A stretch of 64,000 nt of DNA from G11 sp947167445 (GTDB taxonomy: Bacteria; Bacillota; Clostridia; Lachnospirales; Lachnospiraceae): positions 1 to 64,000 of the forward strand of contig CAMVID010000004.1 in assembly GCA_947167445.1 (NCBI GenBank), in the 5' to 3' direction. Below the pieces are notes generated by a model that saw only the letters and a list, made by a program, of their open reading frames with translations, was not told where the DNA came from and did not search any database. The translations under genes and the position numbers were made by a program. Every line of letters starts with the position of its first letter. Position 1 is the stretch's first letter. Shown here piece after piece: positions 1 through 7,932 of this stretch.

Positions 1-186
1 GGATACACTTCCGCCCTCTTCATCTTCCTCGTCCAGCTTCGCCTGTCTCTTGGCGATTTCCTTGGCTCTTTTCTTGGCTTCCTTCTTCTGTTTGGCCTGC
101 TCGTCTTTGAGCTTTTTCTTCTCGTCCGCTATGGACTTCTTCTCGGCCTTTATTTCTTCTTCGTTCATGAATTCCTGATCTGCCAT
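1..186 (-). CDS. N-terminus of a flagellar-cluster coiled-coil protein (YlxF/MotE-like), cut by the window edge
   Basis: Only the first 62 codons are present; the reading frame is still open at base 1. The start is the ATG at 186-184, two bases after the fliJ stop, with an AGGGTGA ribosome site made from the last fliJ codons, so it is translationally linked to fliJ. The visible part is extremely rich in Lys, Glu and Ala and should be a charged helix or coiled coil. In Bacillus and clostridial flagellar operons the gene after fliJ is ylxF, a MotE/MgtE-N-like protein, often followed by fliK. The assignment rests on position and composition; the diagnostic domain and any membrane segment lie outside the window. 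Confidence 0.5.
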   Translation of the reverse strand, partial: MADQEFMNEEEIKAEKKSIADEKKKLKDEQAKQKKEAKKRAKEIAKRQAKLDEEDEEGGSVS

Positions 187-188
187 CT

Positions 189-632
189 TTAATCACCCTG
201 TGAATACATATAACTTGTAAGTTGGTCTATTTCCTTCATTTCCGCCCTGTTTTCCTCCTTGAGGAACTCCTCGAAGGCTTTCTGTCTCAAGGTCTCCTGG
301 GCCTTTCTCTCAACCATGCATTGCTTTAGCTTCTCCGTAGCTCTGTCCACACCTTCCTGTGCCAGCCTTACCTGCAGAATCTGCGCCTCTATGAAATCAT
401 CTATAACCTTAATTGCTGCCTGGTTTTCTTTTATCTCTTTTACACTGAGGCCTCCCGTGAGGCTTTCTCTCGTGCTCTTTATATAGTCTTGTTTTCGCAC
501 TCTTAACTCCATAAGCCTGGCCTCTTCGTTGTTTAAGGCCTGCTGAGCAAGGCCAAGTTCCTGCTTGGCCTGAGTCTCAAGCTTTAGTTTGATATTTAAG
601 ATGCTTTGCATCCTGTAGCGAAAACGTGCCAT
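189..632 (-). CDS. fliJ: Flagellar export chaperone FliJ
   Basis: A 147-residue, almost wholly helical, charged protein beginning MARFRYRMQSIL, the N-terminal style of FliJ (short basic N-terminus leading into a long antiparallel coiled coil). FliJ is the soluble central stalk of the type III flagellar export ATPase; it docks in the FliI ring, escorts free chaperones and helps couple ATP hydrolysis to the export gate. Length matches the family (about 145-150). It lies three bases after fliI and two bases before the next gene. Sequence conservation in FliJ is low, so the call leans on coiled-coil character plus exact operon position, which together are convincing. Confidence 0.9.
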   Translation of the reverse strand: MARFRYRMQSILNIKLKLETQAKQELGLAQQALNNEEARLMELRVRKQDYIKSTRESLTGGLSVKEIKENQAAIKVIDDFIEAQILQVRLAQEGVDRATEKLKQCMVERKAQETLRQKAFEEFLKEENRAEMKEIDQLTSYMYSQGD

Positions 633-635
633 TTA

Positions 636-1991
636 CTATCTCTCTTCCTCCGGAATGTCCTCGATTTTGGGATTATCTTCCAAAAGGTTAATAAGCATAC
701 GCCTGGTATCTTCGAAATCGAACTTCTCATCCGTCTCCTGCATCAAAAACTCGTTTATGGCATCAATCTTACTGATGGCAAAATCAATTGACGGGTTTGA
801 ACCGGGTCTGTAAGCTCCGATGTTTATCAGATCTTCCGCCTCGTTATAGGTAGCCAGCGCGTTCTTAAGTTTTCCCGCTGCTTTCTTGTGATCTCTGTCA
901 GCAATCTGCGACATGCATCTTGAGATACTCTGCAGCACATCAATCGCGGGATAATGATTCTTGTGGGCAAGCCGACGGTCAAGCATTATGTGTCCATCCA
1001 GAATACTTCTTGCGGTGTCTGTAATAGGTTCGTTAAAATCGTCACCATCTACAAGCACCGTATAAAGCCCTGTAATAGAGCCCTGTTCTATACATCCTGC
1101 TCTTTCAAGGAGCTTGGGCATCTGTGCATAAACGCTGGGAGGATATCCTCTTGTTACGGGAGGTTCGCCCGATGCAAGGCCTATCTCTCTTTGTGCCATG
1201 GAGAAACGGGTTAAGGAGTCCATCATAAGAAGTACATCTTTTCCCTTGTCTCTGAAATACTCAGCTATGGCGGTGGCGGTCTGAGCAGCTTTATGTCTCT
1301 CCAGCGCCGGGCGATCTGAGGTTGCTACCACAACCACAGACCTGGCCATACCATCTTCTCCAAGGTCTCTTTCTATGAATTCTCTGACCTCTCTGCCTCG
1401 CTCTCCGATAAGGGCGATGACATTGATATCAGCCTTTGTATTTCTCGCGAACATACCCATAAGGGTAGATTTTCCTACACCTGATCCGGCAAAAATTCCG
1501 ATTCTCTGTCCCTTGCCTATGGTTATAAGGCCATCAACTGCCTTTACTCCTAGGGGCAAAACCTCGTCAATAATCTTTCTCTTCATAGGGTCCGGCGGAA
1601 GGCTTTCAACACTGTAGGGAGTGCCGCCCTCAAAGCTTCCACCTTCAATGGGCTCTCCAAGGCCGTTAAGGACCTGCCCAAGCATATCGTCACTTACATT
1701 TACCTTAAGGACGTCCCCGGTATTGACCACAATACTTCCGGCGCCTACGCCTTCAGTAAGATCAAAAGGCATAAGCAGGGTCTTCCTGTCTCTGAAGCCT
1801 ACAACTTCAGCACGAATAGGCTTAGCCCCTTCCTCCTCCGGATAAATCACACAGATATCTCCCATTTTAGAATCGGGACCGGCGGACTCGATGGTTAAGC
1901 CGATAACGTTGACCACTTTGCCTTTTTTTACATAAAAGCTTTGGTTCAACAGCTTCTTATACTTTTGAATTTGGATCTCGGGTGCGTTCAA
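636..1991 (-). CDS. fliI: Flagellum-specific export ATPase FliI
   Basis: A 451-residue F1-beta-like ATPase that energises export of rod, hook and filament subunits at the base of the flagellum. The Walker A motif GSGVGKST is near residue 170, followed by the family-typical ALIGERGREVREFI; Walker B (VLLMMDSLTRF) is near residue 257. The N-terminal beta-barrel domain covers roughly the first 95 residues. Length is typical (about 435-450). It follows fliH by 18 bases. An extreme N-terminal segment (MNAPEIQIQKYKKLLNQ) fits the FliH-binding helix of the family. All ATPase residues that can be recognised are intact, so it should be active. Confidence 0.97.
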   Translation of the reverse strand: MNAPEIQIQKYKKLLNQSFYVKKGKVVNVIGLTIESAGPDSKMGDICVIYPEEEGAKPIRAEVVGFRDRKTLLMPFDLTEGVGAGSIVVNTGDVLKVNVSDDMLGQVLNGLGEPIEGGSFEGGTPYSVESLPPDPMKRKIIDEVLPLGVKAVDGLITIGKGQRIGIFAGSGVGKSTLMGMFARNTKADINVIALIGERGREVREFIERDLGEDGMARSVVVVATSDRPALERHKAAQTATAIAEYFRDKGKDVLLMMDSLTRFSMAQREIGLASGEPPVTRGYPPSVYAQMPKLLERAGCIEQGSITGLYTVLVDGDDFNEPITDTARSILDGHIMLDRRLAHKNHYPAIDVLQSISRCMSQIADRDHKKAAGKLKNALATYNEAEDLINIGAYRPGSNPSIDFAISKIDAINEFLMQETDEKFDFEDTRRMLINLLEDNPKIEDIPEEER

Positions 1992-2009
1992 ATCGTTTCT
2001 CCCCGAAGC

Positions 2010-2894
2010 TTATTCCTTCTGGTAGGATAAAATCTTAAGCTTCTTGGATAATTCCGTAAGTTGCGTATCCAGTCCGCAATCGTAAATCCCGCTTTCCGTT
2101 TCGATAAGGCACTGTCCCTTTGCCAGGGAAGCATCCTCCACAAACTCCAAAGAAGCGCTGCCAACGATTGAATCGGCTTGAATAAGCTTCTTTTGCATAC
2201 TGATGTATGCGTAATCCTCTTTCGCCACATGGATTAAATAGTTCTTACTTGCCTCAATGTGGTTTAAGGAATTGATAACAAGATATGACACAATGTCCTT
2301 GTAGGAGGACATGTCAACATTGAAAATATATTTATAGATATCATTGATAGTCTCAACCAGATCAGGCTCAAGATTGGCCACCATCTGCTCGTACTCTTCG
2401 GCCATTCTCATGCGTTCCTCGGACAGTTCTCTTCTTTCTCTGTCCAGGCGCTGCATGCCTTCCTTGTTACCCTGATCGTATCCTGCATCGTACCCCTTCT
2501 TACGGCCCTCCTCGATGGCTCTTTCTCTCTCTTCCTCGATTTCGGCTCTGGCCTCCTCCTTCATCTTCTCGATTTCTTCTTCAGCCTGAGCCACCAGCTC
2601 TCTGGGGTCCGGTCCTTCATATACAGGTGCTTCGAATTGGGAGGCGTCGAAGTCCTCCATGGGAACATCGGTTTCTCCCTCTTCTCTGGGAAGTCCGTCC
2701 TCATTTTCCACCACGTCAATCTGTCTTGCGGAAAGGCCCGCCTGAAATCCTCCGGAGTTGTTGTTTTGAGGATGTGTTTCCCTGTATATCTGAAGCTTCT
2801 GGGCTATGATTTCATTGCTGTCAATCACAACCTTGTCTTCCTGAGGAACTACGGTGTTAAAATTTTTTACAAGGTTATACGACAATCTCGTCAC
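2010..2894 (-). CDS. fliH: Flagellar assembly protein FliH
   Basis: A 294-residue regulator of FliI; in other species a FliH dimer binds the FliI N-terminus and tethers it to the FliN C-ring. The middle is a long Glu/Arg-rich helix containing a glycine-repeat helix-packing segment (EEGRKKGYDAGYDQGNKEG, about residues 130-150), the GxxxG repeat characteristic of FliH. The C-terminal third resembles the V/F-ATPase peripheral-stalk delta/E domain. The start codon lies 20 bases inside the end of fliG, implying translational coupling. The roughly 110-residue N-terminal extension is acidic and poorly conserved in appearance, as usual for clostridial FliH. Confidence 0.92.
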   Translation of the reverse strand: MTRLSYNLVKNFNTVVPQEDKVVIDSNEIIAQKLQIYRETHPQNNNSGGFQAGLSARQIDVVENEDGLPREEGETDVPMEDFDASQFEAPVYEGPDPRELVAQAEEEIEKMKEEARAEIEEERERAIEEGRKKGYDAGYDQGNKEGMQRLDRERRELSEERMRMAEEYEQMVANLEPDLVETINDIYKYIFNVDMSSYKDIVSYLVINSLNHIEASKNYLIHVAKEDYAYISMQKKLIQADSIVGSASLEFVEDASLAKGQCLIETESGIYDCGLDTQLTELSKKLKILSYQKE

Positions 2895-3891
2895 CTCCGC
2901 CTCTGGAGATTACAATCTCTGCGGAATCCTCGAGCTTACGTATGATATTAACAATCTTCTGCTGAGCTTCCTCAACATCCTTCATACGCACAGGGCCCAT
3001 GAATTCCATATCCTCTTTGATCATAACTGCGAGACGCTTTGAGAGGTTATTGAATATTGCAGTCTGTACCTGCTCGTTCGCACCCTTGAGGGCAATAGCA
3101 AGATCAGAGTTGTCAACATCTCTAAGCACACGCTGGATAGCTCTGTCGTCCAGAAGAAGGATATCCTCGAATACGAACATCTTCTTTCTGATTTCGTCCG
3201 CAAGCTCGGGCTCTTCGATTTCCAGAGTCTCCATAATATGCTTCTCTGTTCCACGGTCTACGGTGTTTAAGATATCTACTACCGCATCTACACCACCGAT
3301 AATGGTGTAATCCTGGTTTACGAGGGATGCAAGCTTGCTCTCCAGCACTTTCTCCACCTCTTTGATGACATCGGGACTTGTACGGTCCATCATTGCAATT
3401 CTCTTGGCAACATCAGCCTGTCTGTCAGGCGCAAGGGCAGATACGATCATTGCTGCCTGCTGGGGAGACAGGTACGACAAAATAAGGGCGATAGTCTGCG
3501 GATGCTCGTCCTGAATAAAGTTTAAAAGCTGGGTTGCGTCTGCTTTACGGATAAACTCAAAGGGCTTAACCTGCAAGCTTGCAGTAAGTTTGCCGATAAC
3601 CTCCACGGCCTTCTCGCCGCCAAGGGCGTGCTCCAAAAGTTCCTTTGCATATCCGATACCACCTTCGGCAATGTACTGCTGAGCAAGACACACTTCGTAG
3701 AACTCATTGATTACCTGCTCTTTTACCTGAGGTGTTACACTTCTTGTATTTGCTATTTCCAGCGTTAATTCTTCAATTTCTTCTTCTTTGAGATGCTTAA
3801 ATATACCGGCGCTTCGTTCGGGGCCTAATGAAATCAATAGGATTGCCGCTTTCTGCAGGCCTGTTATTTTCTCTTCCGAATTTCTCGGCAT
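2875..3891 (-). CDS. fliG: Flagellar motor switch protein FliG
   Basis: A 338-residue rotor protein forming the switch ring between the FliF MS-ring and FliM/FliN and contacting the stator protein MotA. The start MPRNSEEKITGLQKAAILLISLG is the FliF-binding N-terminal domain. The middle-domain signature DEHPQTIALILSYL is present near residue 130, and the C-terminal domain carries the charged torque helix (DDRAIQRVLRDVDNSDLAIALKG). Length is family-typical. It starts seven bases after the fliF stop and overlaps fliH by 20 bases at its end. Nothing is missing or truncated. Confidence 0.97.
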   Translation of the reverse strand: MPRNSEEKITGLQKAAILLISLGPERSAGIFKHLKEEEIEELTLEIANTRSVTPQVKEQVINEFYEVCLAQQYIAEGGIGYAKELLEHALGGEKAVEVIGKLTASLQVKPFEFIRKADATQLLNFIQDEHPQTIALILSYLSPQQAAMIVSALAPDRQADVAKRIAMMDRTSPDVIKEVEKVLESKLASLVNQDYTIIGGVDAVVDILNTVDRGTEKHIMETLEIEEPELADEIRKKMFVFEDILLLDDRAIQRVLRDVDNSDLAIALKGANEQVQTAIFNNLSKRLAVMIKEDMEFMGPVRMKDVEEAQQKIVNIIRKLEDSAEIVISRGGGDEIVV

Positions 3892-3897
3892 TACAGG

Positions 3898-5496
3898 TTA
3901 CCCCCATTCCTCGTTCAGCCAGTTTCTTAAGAGGTTGGCTGCAGCCTCAGGATTCTCATCCACAAATTTCTCAATCATCTTTCTGGTCTCAGACTTGGTC
4001 TCAACCTCAATATCCGAAACATCGATCTCGGGTGCGGACTGAAGCAAATCTTCCACAGACAGTTCCTCGGCTTCCTGAGGAGCTTCCTTTGTGGCCATGC
4101 TTCTGAATACAACGAATCCCAGCAGTCCAAGGATGAGAACAATAAGGATGATTGAAAGAATGTCTCCTGCAGCCATTCCTGTAGATTCTTTGTCCATGAA
4201 CTCATTTATCTGATAAGCCATGATGGTGATGCTTTCCCTTGGCATGCCGGTAGCTGTTGCAACCGCATTGTAGAATTCATCATCCACCGTAAGCTTTATA
4301 GCCTCCGAATTGGCAGCTTTATATTCATCCCAGGTGATTCCGTCCAAAAGTCCCTGGCTCTCGGCATCAGCCTCATTGATTACGTTGTAATTGATGGCCG
4401 TAATCGTAGCTGATGAACCTGCATAATTTATAGTTCCCGCAGGTACCTCCGATGTTGTGGTGTAGGAGTTTGGAAGATACTTACGGTACTCTTCGGACTC
4501 CGTTGCGGACTCGTTGGATACATCAGCGTACTCGTAAGCCGTGGTGTCGTCATTGGAAGTGGTTCCGGGAATTCCACCGTTACTTCCCGTGGACTCGGAG
4601 TTATAGATAGTCTCTTCACTCATCATACCCTCAGTTCTGCCCGCAGGAGCATCATAGGTCTGGGTCTGCCTTGTTGTTGAAGAGAAGTCAATATCAAGGC
4701 TGCATGCAACTTCAACAGAATTAAACTGGCCCGTTCCGAGAAGCACACGTTTAACAGAGTTAATAACCTCGCCTTCCTGCTGAAGACGGGCATTAAGCTG
4801 TGAAGATGCGATTCCGCCTACGCTTATCTCGTTGTCTCCCGAGAACCAAAGCTTGCCGTTGGAATCTATGATTGTAATGTGGTTGGTGGTTGTATTGCCA
4901 AGAGATGTTGCTGCAAATCTGGCAATATAAGAAGCCATTTCCTCTGTGAAATCGCCGTTAAGCTTAAGGAAAATGGCACAGCTTGACTCCTGAGAGGAAG
5001 CTATAAGAGTTCCGTCCTGCTCAGGAATTGAAAGTTCGACTTTGGCACTCTCCACCGAATCCATTATCTCAATGGTGGATGAGAGTTCGTCCTGTTTATA
5101 TTTTACGTATTTCTTCTGTTTATCTGATTCAGTAGTGGAAAGACCGCCGCTTACAACGTCGTCGATGGTCATTCCCTGGGTGGGAACACCTGCGGCGCCA
5201 AGTGCCAGTCTCGCCTTGGAGTAATCTTCCTCAAGAACACTTATAACCAGTCCGTCCTTGCTGGTCTGATACGTTATGCTCTGGCCTTCCAAGAGCTCTA
5301 TTATCTTTGATGCCGATGCCGTGTCATCGCAAACCATCAACTGTGTATATACCGGTTGCGAAAGCACCATGACAAGAATAGCAAACGCCAAAATAACTAT
5401 GGCGGCTACCCCCACAATTATGGTCTTTTGCTTGGAGGTAAACTTATTCCACCAATCAACGACCTTCTGCCAAAGCTCCTTCAGTTTTTCGACCAT
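3898..5496 (-). CDS. fliF: Flagellar MS-ring protein FliF
   Basis: A 532-residue membrane-ring protein that seeds basal-body assembly. One membrane segment lies near residues 22-45 (TIIVGVAAIVILAFAILVMVL) and a second near 440-462 (DILSIILIVLILGLLGFVVF); between them is the periplasmic-type ring-building region with a Ser/Thr/Glu-rich loop around residues 290-340. The C-terminal cytoplasmic tail (DENPEAAANLLRNWLNEEWG) is the conserved FliG-binding segment. It is followed within seven bases by fliG. Length and two-helix topology agree with FliF. Confidence 0.96.
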   Translation of the reverse strand: MVEKLKELWQKVVDWWNKFTSKQKTIIVGVAAIVILAFAILVMVLSQPVYTQLMVCDDTASASKIIELLEGQSITYQTSKDGLVISVLEEDYSKARLALGAAGVPTQGMTIDDVVSGGLSTTESDKQKKYVKYKQDELSSTIEIMDSVESAKVELSIPEQDGTLIASSQESSCAIFLKLNGDFTEEMASYIARFAATSLGNTTTNHITIIDSNGKLWFSGDNEISVGGIASSQLNARLQQEGEVINSVKRVLLGTGQFNSVEVACSLDIDFSSTTRQTQTYDAPAGRTEGMMSEETIYNSESTGSNGGIPGTTSNDDTTAYEYADVSNESATESEEYRKYLPNSYTTTSEVPAGTINYAGSSATITAINYNVINEADAESQGLLDGITWDEYKAANSEAIKLTVDDEFYNAVATATGMPRESITIMAYQINEFMDKESTGMAAGDILSIILIVLILGLLGFVVFRSMATKEAPQEAEELSVEDLLQSAPEIDVSDIEVETKSETRKMIEKFVDENPEAAANLLRNWLNEEWG

Positions 5497-5527
5497 GGTT
5501 AATTCTCCTTACTGCTTCCTTGCGTAA

Positions 5528-5842
5528 CTAAATCTGAAGATTCATTATCTCCCTGTATGCCTCTACAAACTTATCCCTCACAGCAACAGTGTACTGCAAT
5601 GCCGTAGATGCCTTCTGAAGAGCGATTGCCAGATCATGTGTACTCTCACTCTCTCCAAGGGCAAACTTTACTTTCTCATTCTCTGCGCTTGAAAGATATA
5701 CGTTGGTCTCTTTAATGTTATCGATAGCCGCACCAAGTATGGAATCAAAGAGATTTCCCTCCACTTTCTTTGGTGTTGCTTCGCCCGAATTAACAACAGC
5801 AACCGGGGCTATAACTCCTGAAATAGGTGATATATGATTCAT
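5528..5842 (-). CDS. fliE: Flagellar hook-basal body protein FliE
   Basis: A 104-residue export substrate that links the MS-ring to the proximal rod. The C-terminal half has the family pattern of amphipathic helices (the EKVKFALGES and HDLAIALQKAS segments, ending with VEAYREIMNLQI). There is no signal peptide, as expected for a type III export substrate. The start codon shares one base with the flgC stop (TAATG), so re-initiation of translation is likely. Length matches FliE of other Firmicutes. Confidence 0.94.
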   Translation of the reverse strand: MNHISPISGVIAPVAVVNSGEATPKKVEGNLFDSILGAAIDNIKETNVYLSSAENEKVKFALGESESTHDLAIALQKASTALQYTVAVRDKFVEAYREIMNLQI

Positions 5843-6285
5843 TATTCAGCAATCTCCAATCCTTTCATTGCCATGGCTTTACTTGCAGTAAAAGCCGTCG
5901 AGTTCGCCTCATAGGAACGTGTTGTATCGATAAGATCCGTCATTTCCTGAACGATGTTGACATTGGGATACAATACATATCCATTCTCGTCTGCATCTGG
6001 ATGAGCGGGATCATAAACTTTGATGAAATCCTGCACAGTATCCTCGTACACTCCGTGAACCTTTACTCCCTTGCCGGAATACTGGTCGATGGACTTGGAC
6101 AAAATGTGCTTAAAGTTGGTCTTTGAATCCTTCTCCTCGAAGGTCACCATCTTACGTCTGTAAGGTGAGCCATCCTTGGTTCTTGTGGTTTCGGCATTTG
6201 CAACGTTCTCAGCAATGATATCCATACGATATCTCTGGGCCGTCATGCCGGAAGCATTAATGTTGAAAGATGAAAACATGGACAT
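5842..6285 (-). CDS. flgC: Flagellar proximal rod protein FlgC
   Basis: A 147-residue rod subunit. It has the N-terminal flagellar rod/hook signature with the NVANAETTRTKDGSPYRRK segment around residues 27-45 and the C-terminal FlgC/FlgE-type helix ending EANSTAFTASKAMAMKGLEI. It lies 17 bases after flgB and overlaps fliE by one base. Both terminal helices that polymerise the rod are complete. Confidence 0.96.
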   Translation of the reverse strand: MSMFSSFNINASGMTAQRYRMDIIAENVANAETTRTKDGSPYRRKMVTFEEKDSKTNFKHILSKSIDQYSGKGVKVHGVYEDTVQDFIKVYDPAHPDADENGYVLYPNVNIVQEMTDLIDTTRSYEANSTAFTASKAMAMKGLEIAE

Positions 6286-6302
6286 GAGCTAAATCTCCTT
6301 TC

Positions 6303-6713
6303 CTACTGCATTACCCTGCTAAGGTTATCAAATTCATTGTTGATGCTGGCCATGATTCCGTTATACTTGGTCTGGTTGGCTGCAAGGTATACGCCCTCTG
6401 TATCGGGATCTACATTGTTGCCGTCAAGCCTATAGGAATAGCTTCTCATGTCAGTGAAAACCTTGGGCTTCAGTGAATTGAAATTGAGGTTTGCAATCTG
6501 CTTGTCCAGATTGTTCCTGTTGTCGATGTTTTCGGTATAGCGGCTGATTCGAAGGGCTTTCTTGAGCTCGGATTCGAAATCTACGTCCTGCCTCTTGTAA
6601 CCGGGAGTATCCTTGTTGGCAATGTTGTTGGAAATAGCCTCGTGTCTGGCCCATGCACCGTCTGCCGCCTTGTCCAACAGGTTGATGTAATTAAATACGC
6701 CGGATGAAAACAT
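6303..6713 (-). CDS. flgB: Flagellar proximal rod protein FlgB
   Basis: A 136-residue rod subunit and the first gene of the flagellar operon in this window. The rod-family motif AISNNIANKDTPGYKRQDVDF lies at about residues 26-45, and the C-terminal helix (YNGIMASINNEFDNLSRVM) is present. The ATG is preceded by AAAAGGAGAA. A promoter with TATAAT lies about 45 bases upstream and contains a CodY-box-like sequence, so this gene probably sets transcription for the downstream basal-body genes. Confidence 0.96.
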   Translation of the reverse strand: MFSSGVFNYINLLDKAADGAWARHEAISNNIANKDTPGYKRQDVDFESELKKALRISRYTENIDNRNNLDKQIANLNFNSLKPKVFTDMRSYSYRLDGNNVDPDTEGVYLAANQTKYNGIMASINNEFDNLSRVMQ

Positions 6714-6753
6714 AAACTTCTCCTTTTAGTCTTACATTAAACCTATCATATTC

Positions 6754-6781
6754 ATTATATGATATTTCAGAAAAAACACAA
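6754..6781 (-). promoter_or_regulatory. Sigma-A-type promoter of the flgB operon
   Basis: On the minus strand a perfect TATAAT (6754-6759) is preceded after 16 bases by TTGTGT (6776-6781), a weak -35. It is the only good -10 in the gap between codY and flgB, and it lies beyond the codY terminator, so the flagellar genes appear to have their own start. No GAAA/CCGATA-type sigma-28 promoter was seen here. Confidence 0.6.
6762..6776. promoter_or_regulatory. Candidate CodY box inside the flgB promoter
   Basis: ATATTTCAGAAAAAA matches the CodY consensus AATTTTCWGAAAATT at 11 of 15 positions, with the ten-base core TTTCAGAAAA perfect. It fills the spacer between the -35 and -10 of the flgB promoter, where bound CodY would block RNA polymerase. 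CodY repression of flagellar genes is known in Bacillus subtilis. The DNA is A+T rich, so chance matches of this quality are possible. Confidence 0.45.
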
Positions 6782-6867
6782 GATGTTTTTATCAACTCAC
6801 AAAAAAAATCAATATCTTGGGGTTTGACCTTTTTTGCCCATAATGGGAGATGTATATAATATATCGG

Positions 6868-6908
6868 ATAAAAAAAGGACTTATTGAGGCTTACTCAATA
6901 AATCCTTT
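6868..6908 (-). terminator. Intrinsic terminator downstream of codY
   Basis: Inverted repeat with 15-base arms (6874-6888 and 6894-6908, one G-U pair) and a 5-base loop. On the minus strand the stem is followed by a run of T. It lies 55 bases after the codY stop and separates codY transcripts from flgB. Confidence 0.85.
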
Positions 6909-6962
6909 TATCTTTCTTATCTGTCAATCTTCCATTATGACATCAAATTTTAATAAATCTAA

Positions 6963-7751
6963 TTACTTCTTGATGTTCTGTTTCTTAAGCTCGGCAATCT
7001 CATCGAATACCACATCATTAAGAACCTTGATATAGGTTCCCTTCATGCCTGAAGATCTTGACTCGATTACGCCGGCACTTTCAAACTTACGGAGTGCATT
7101 AACAATAACAGAACGTGTGATTCCGACTCTGTCGGCAATCTTGGAAGCTACAAGGATACCCTCCATTCCGTTTAATTCGTCAAAGATATGGGTAATTGCT
7201 TCCATCTCTGAGAATGAAAGGGTATTGATAGCGGATTTAACCACATCAACTTTTCTCTTCTCCTCAGCGCTCTCTTCATTGACAGCTCTGAGCATTTCAA
7301 GACCCACAACAGTGGTTCCGTACTCAGAAAGAATAATATCGTCAATATCATACTGCTCACCCTGCTTATAGATGAACAAGGTTCCAAGTCTCTCACCGGC
7401 AATCTCGATGGGGGTGATGATAGCCTGGTATGCGTTTATGCTGTCTCCCTCAAAACCAAGAGTCTCAAGGTTAACATTCTCCTTCGTGGAGAGAATAGCC
7501 AAAAGGCGCTCGTTAAGCATTCCGTCAACAAAGCCTCCTACCTGATCGTCAAGGAGCTGAGTGATGGTGGCAATCCCTTCAACTTCGCCGACACCGAGCA
7601 CTTTACCTTTTTTGCTGATAACCAAAATGTTAGAGTTGAGAATTTCCCTCATAACACGGCAAATATCGTTAAAAACGACTTTGCTTGAATTGTTGTTGTG
7701 TAAAAGTTTCCCTATTTTTCTTGTCTTGTCAAGCAGCTGTACACTACTCAT
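6963..7751 (-). CDS. codY: Global nutritional repressor CodY
   Basis: A 262-residue CodY. The N-terminal GAF domain (about residues 1-155) binds branched-chain amino acids, and the protein also senses GTP; the C-terminal winged helix carries the recognition segment ASKIADRVGITRSVIVNALRKF near residue 205-226, the strongest signature of the family. CodY represses nutrient-acquisition, motility and competence genes in rich conditions. The gene stands alone between topA and flgB with its own promoter (7829-7857) and terminator. The RBS AAGGAGGCGGAG precedes ATG. Length is typical (about 259). Confidence 0.97.
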   Translation of the reverse strand: MSSVQLLDKTRKIGKLLHNNNSSKVVFNDICRVMREILNSNILVISKKGKVLGVGEVEGIATITQLLDDQVGGFVDGMLNERLLAILSTKENVNLETLGFEGDSINAYQAIITPIEIAGERLGTLFIYKQGEQYDIDDIILSEYGTTVVGLEMLRAVNEESAEEKRKVDVVKSAINTLSFSEMEAITHIFDELNGMEGILVASKIADRVGITRSVIVNALRKFESAGVIESRSSGMKGTYIKVLNDVVFDEIAELKKQNIKK

Positions 7752-7828
7752 ATCTCCGCCTCCTTATTACTTGTATGCGTTTGCATTTCGGTAAAGGTAT
7801 CCCCCTGAATCCATAACCGAGTATTGAC

Positions 7829-7857
7829 ATAGTAACACAAAATTGGTCTTGTTGCAA
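7829..7857 (-). promoter_or_regulatory. Promoter of codY
   Basis: Minus-strand TTGCAA (7852-7857), 17-base spacer, TACTAT (7829-7834), about 80 bases upstream of the start codon. A weak CodY-box-like sequence (CATTTTCTGTCTATT on the plus strand, 7912-7926, 11 of 15) lies further upstream and could allow autoregulation. Confidence 0.5.
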
Positions 7858-7932
7858 CACATTTTGCTAAATTTTTAGACTATTTCTATTTTTTATTCAA
7901 TTATACCAATACATTTTCTGTCTATTTGGTAA

